A DNA stretch of 64,000 bases from Ligustrum vulgare (lineage: Eukaryota > Streptophyta > Magnoliopsida > Lamiales > Oleaceae). The position numbers and the translations under genes were made by a program. A model generated the notes under the pieces. It saw nothing but the letters and a program-made list of their open reading frames with translations, did no database searches and was not told the DNA's origin. This document shows, in pieces, positions 63,830 to 64,000 of this stretch. The DNA lies in NCBI GenBank assembly GCA_963555705.1, contig OY743190.1, forward strand, positions 8,407,501 to 8,471,500, given 5' to 3'. Numbering within the stretch: the first letter of the stretch is position 1; each line of letters starts with the position of its first letter.

Positions 63830-64000
63830 GATGCGTGTCGCAATACACCAAAATAATAAATAATTTCTTACTCTTTAAATATTAATTAATAATGTAGTAG
63901 CGAGAGTAAGGGTCGATCCCACGAGGAACAGAAACTAATTTTAGTTGTTCGATCAATTAGAATGGAATGAGGGGTTTTGTTGTTTGAATTGCTTGAATGA
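63830..64000 (+). mobile_element. Possible start of another LTR-type insertion at the window edge
   Basis: TGATGCGTGTCGCAATACACC opens a sequence containing AGTAGCGAGAGTAAGGGTCG, a type of text I associate with plant LTRs. It follows directly on the decayed gag. The window ends before the element can be defined. Confidence 0.35.

Noticed and set aside
63830..64000. Cassandra-type element with 5S rRNA promoter
   Set aside because: No 5S-like internal control boxes could be seen in the visible part.

Overview
This is nuclear DNA from a flowering plant, almost certainly a eudicot. The evidence is GT-AG introns in several genes, two plant G-type lectin receptor kinases, a SPOROCYTELESS/NOZZLE gene, a eukaryotic tRNA-Ser with a pol III T-run, plant Ty3/gypsy retrotransposons and many AT-rich MITE-like elements. 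The species cannot be fixed from the sequence alone. LAYOUT. 1-2043: AT-rich intergenic DNA. 2044-10250: a tail-to-tail pair of complete seven-exon S-domain receptor kinase genes, predicted at 809 and 818 residues, with a relic of a third copy's last exon between them and a possible miniature LTR element in intron 3 of the first. 10251-15071: intergenic DNA with a hairpin MITE, a short repeat family, a coding-like patch and tRNA-Ser(AGA). 15072-34712: a nested retrotransposon complex. A 670-bp solo LTR with an AATAC target duplication is followed by flanking DNA. That DNA is split by a complete but decayed Ty3/gypsy element (element A, 15980-22877, ACCCA target duplication). The flank then runs straight into the gag start of a 5'-truncated Tat-type Ty3/gypsy element (element B). 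Element B has a second, archaeal-type RNase H, an antisense gene after pol, and its own 3' LTR. That LTR is followed by the same AATAC and a second copy of the same flank. 36478-37593: a three-exon SPOROCYTELESS/NOZZLE-like gene on the minus strand, with a 135-bp tandem duplication in its 3' flank. 40.57-40.72 kb: small plastid-derived psaB and psbC pieces. 41-47.6 kb: gene-poor DNA with a possible minus-strand transcript start, a miRNA-like hairpin and a duplicated 195-bp segment. 47602-49220: a 1.62-kb near-perfect palindrome with 9-bp target duplications, i.e. a Mutator-like foldback element. 50920-51942: a two-exon gene of unknown function on the minus strand. 53-59 kb: degenerate repeats, a tRNA-derived inverted SINE-like structure, a captured fragment of a POWERDRESS-like SANT co-repressor gene, and a (GA)n tract. 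59.2-64 kb: a third gypsy element whose LTR is interrupted by a 1.05-kb TIR element, followed by a broken gag. FUNCTION. The intact cellular genes are the two receptor kinases (extracellular recognition and signalling), SPL/NZZ (sporogenous cell and ovule patterning, an EAR-type repressor), the unknown membrane-associated protein and the tRNA. They do not form one pathway. Most of the rest is transposon biology. The most informative points are the solo-LTR/full-element tandem arrangement, the template-switch chimera inside element A, the foldback MULE inserted at a telo-box-like site, and the captured SANT gene fragment.
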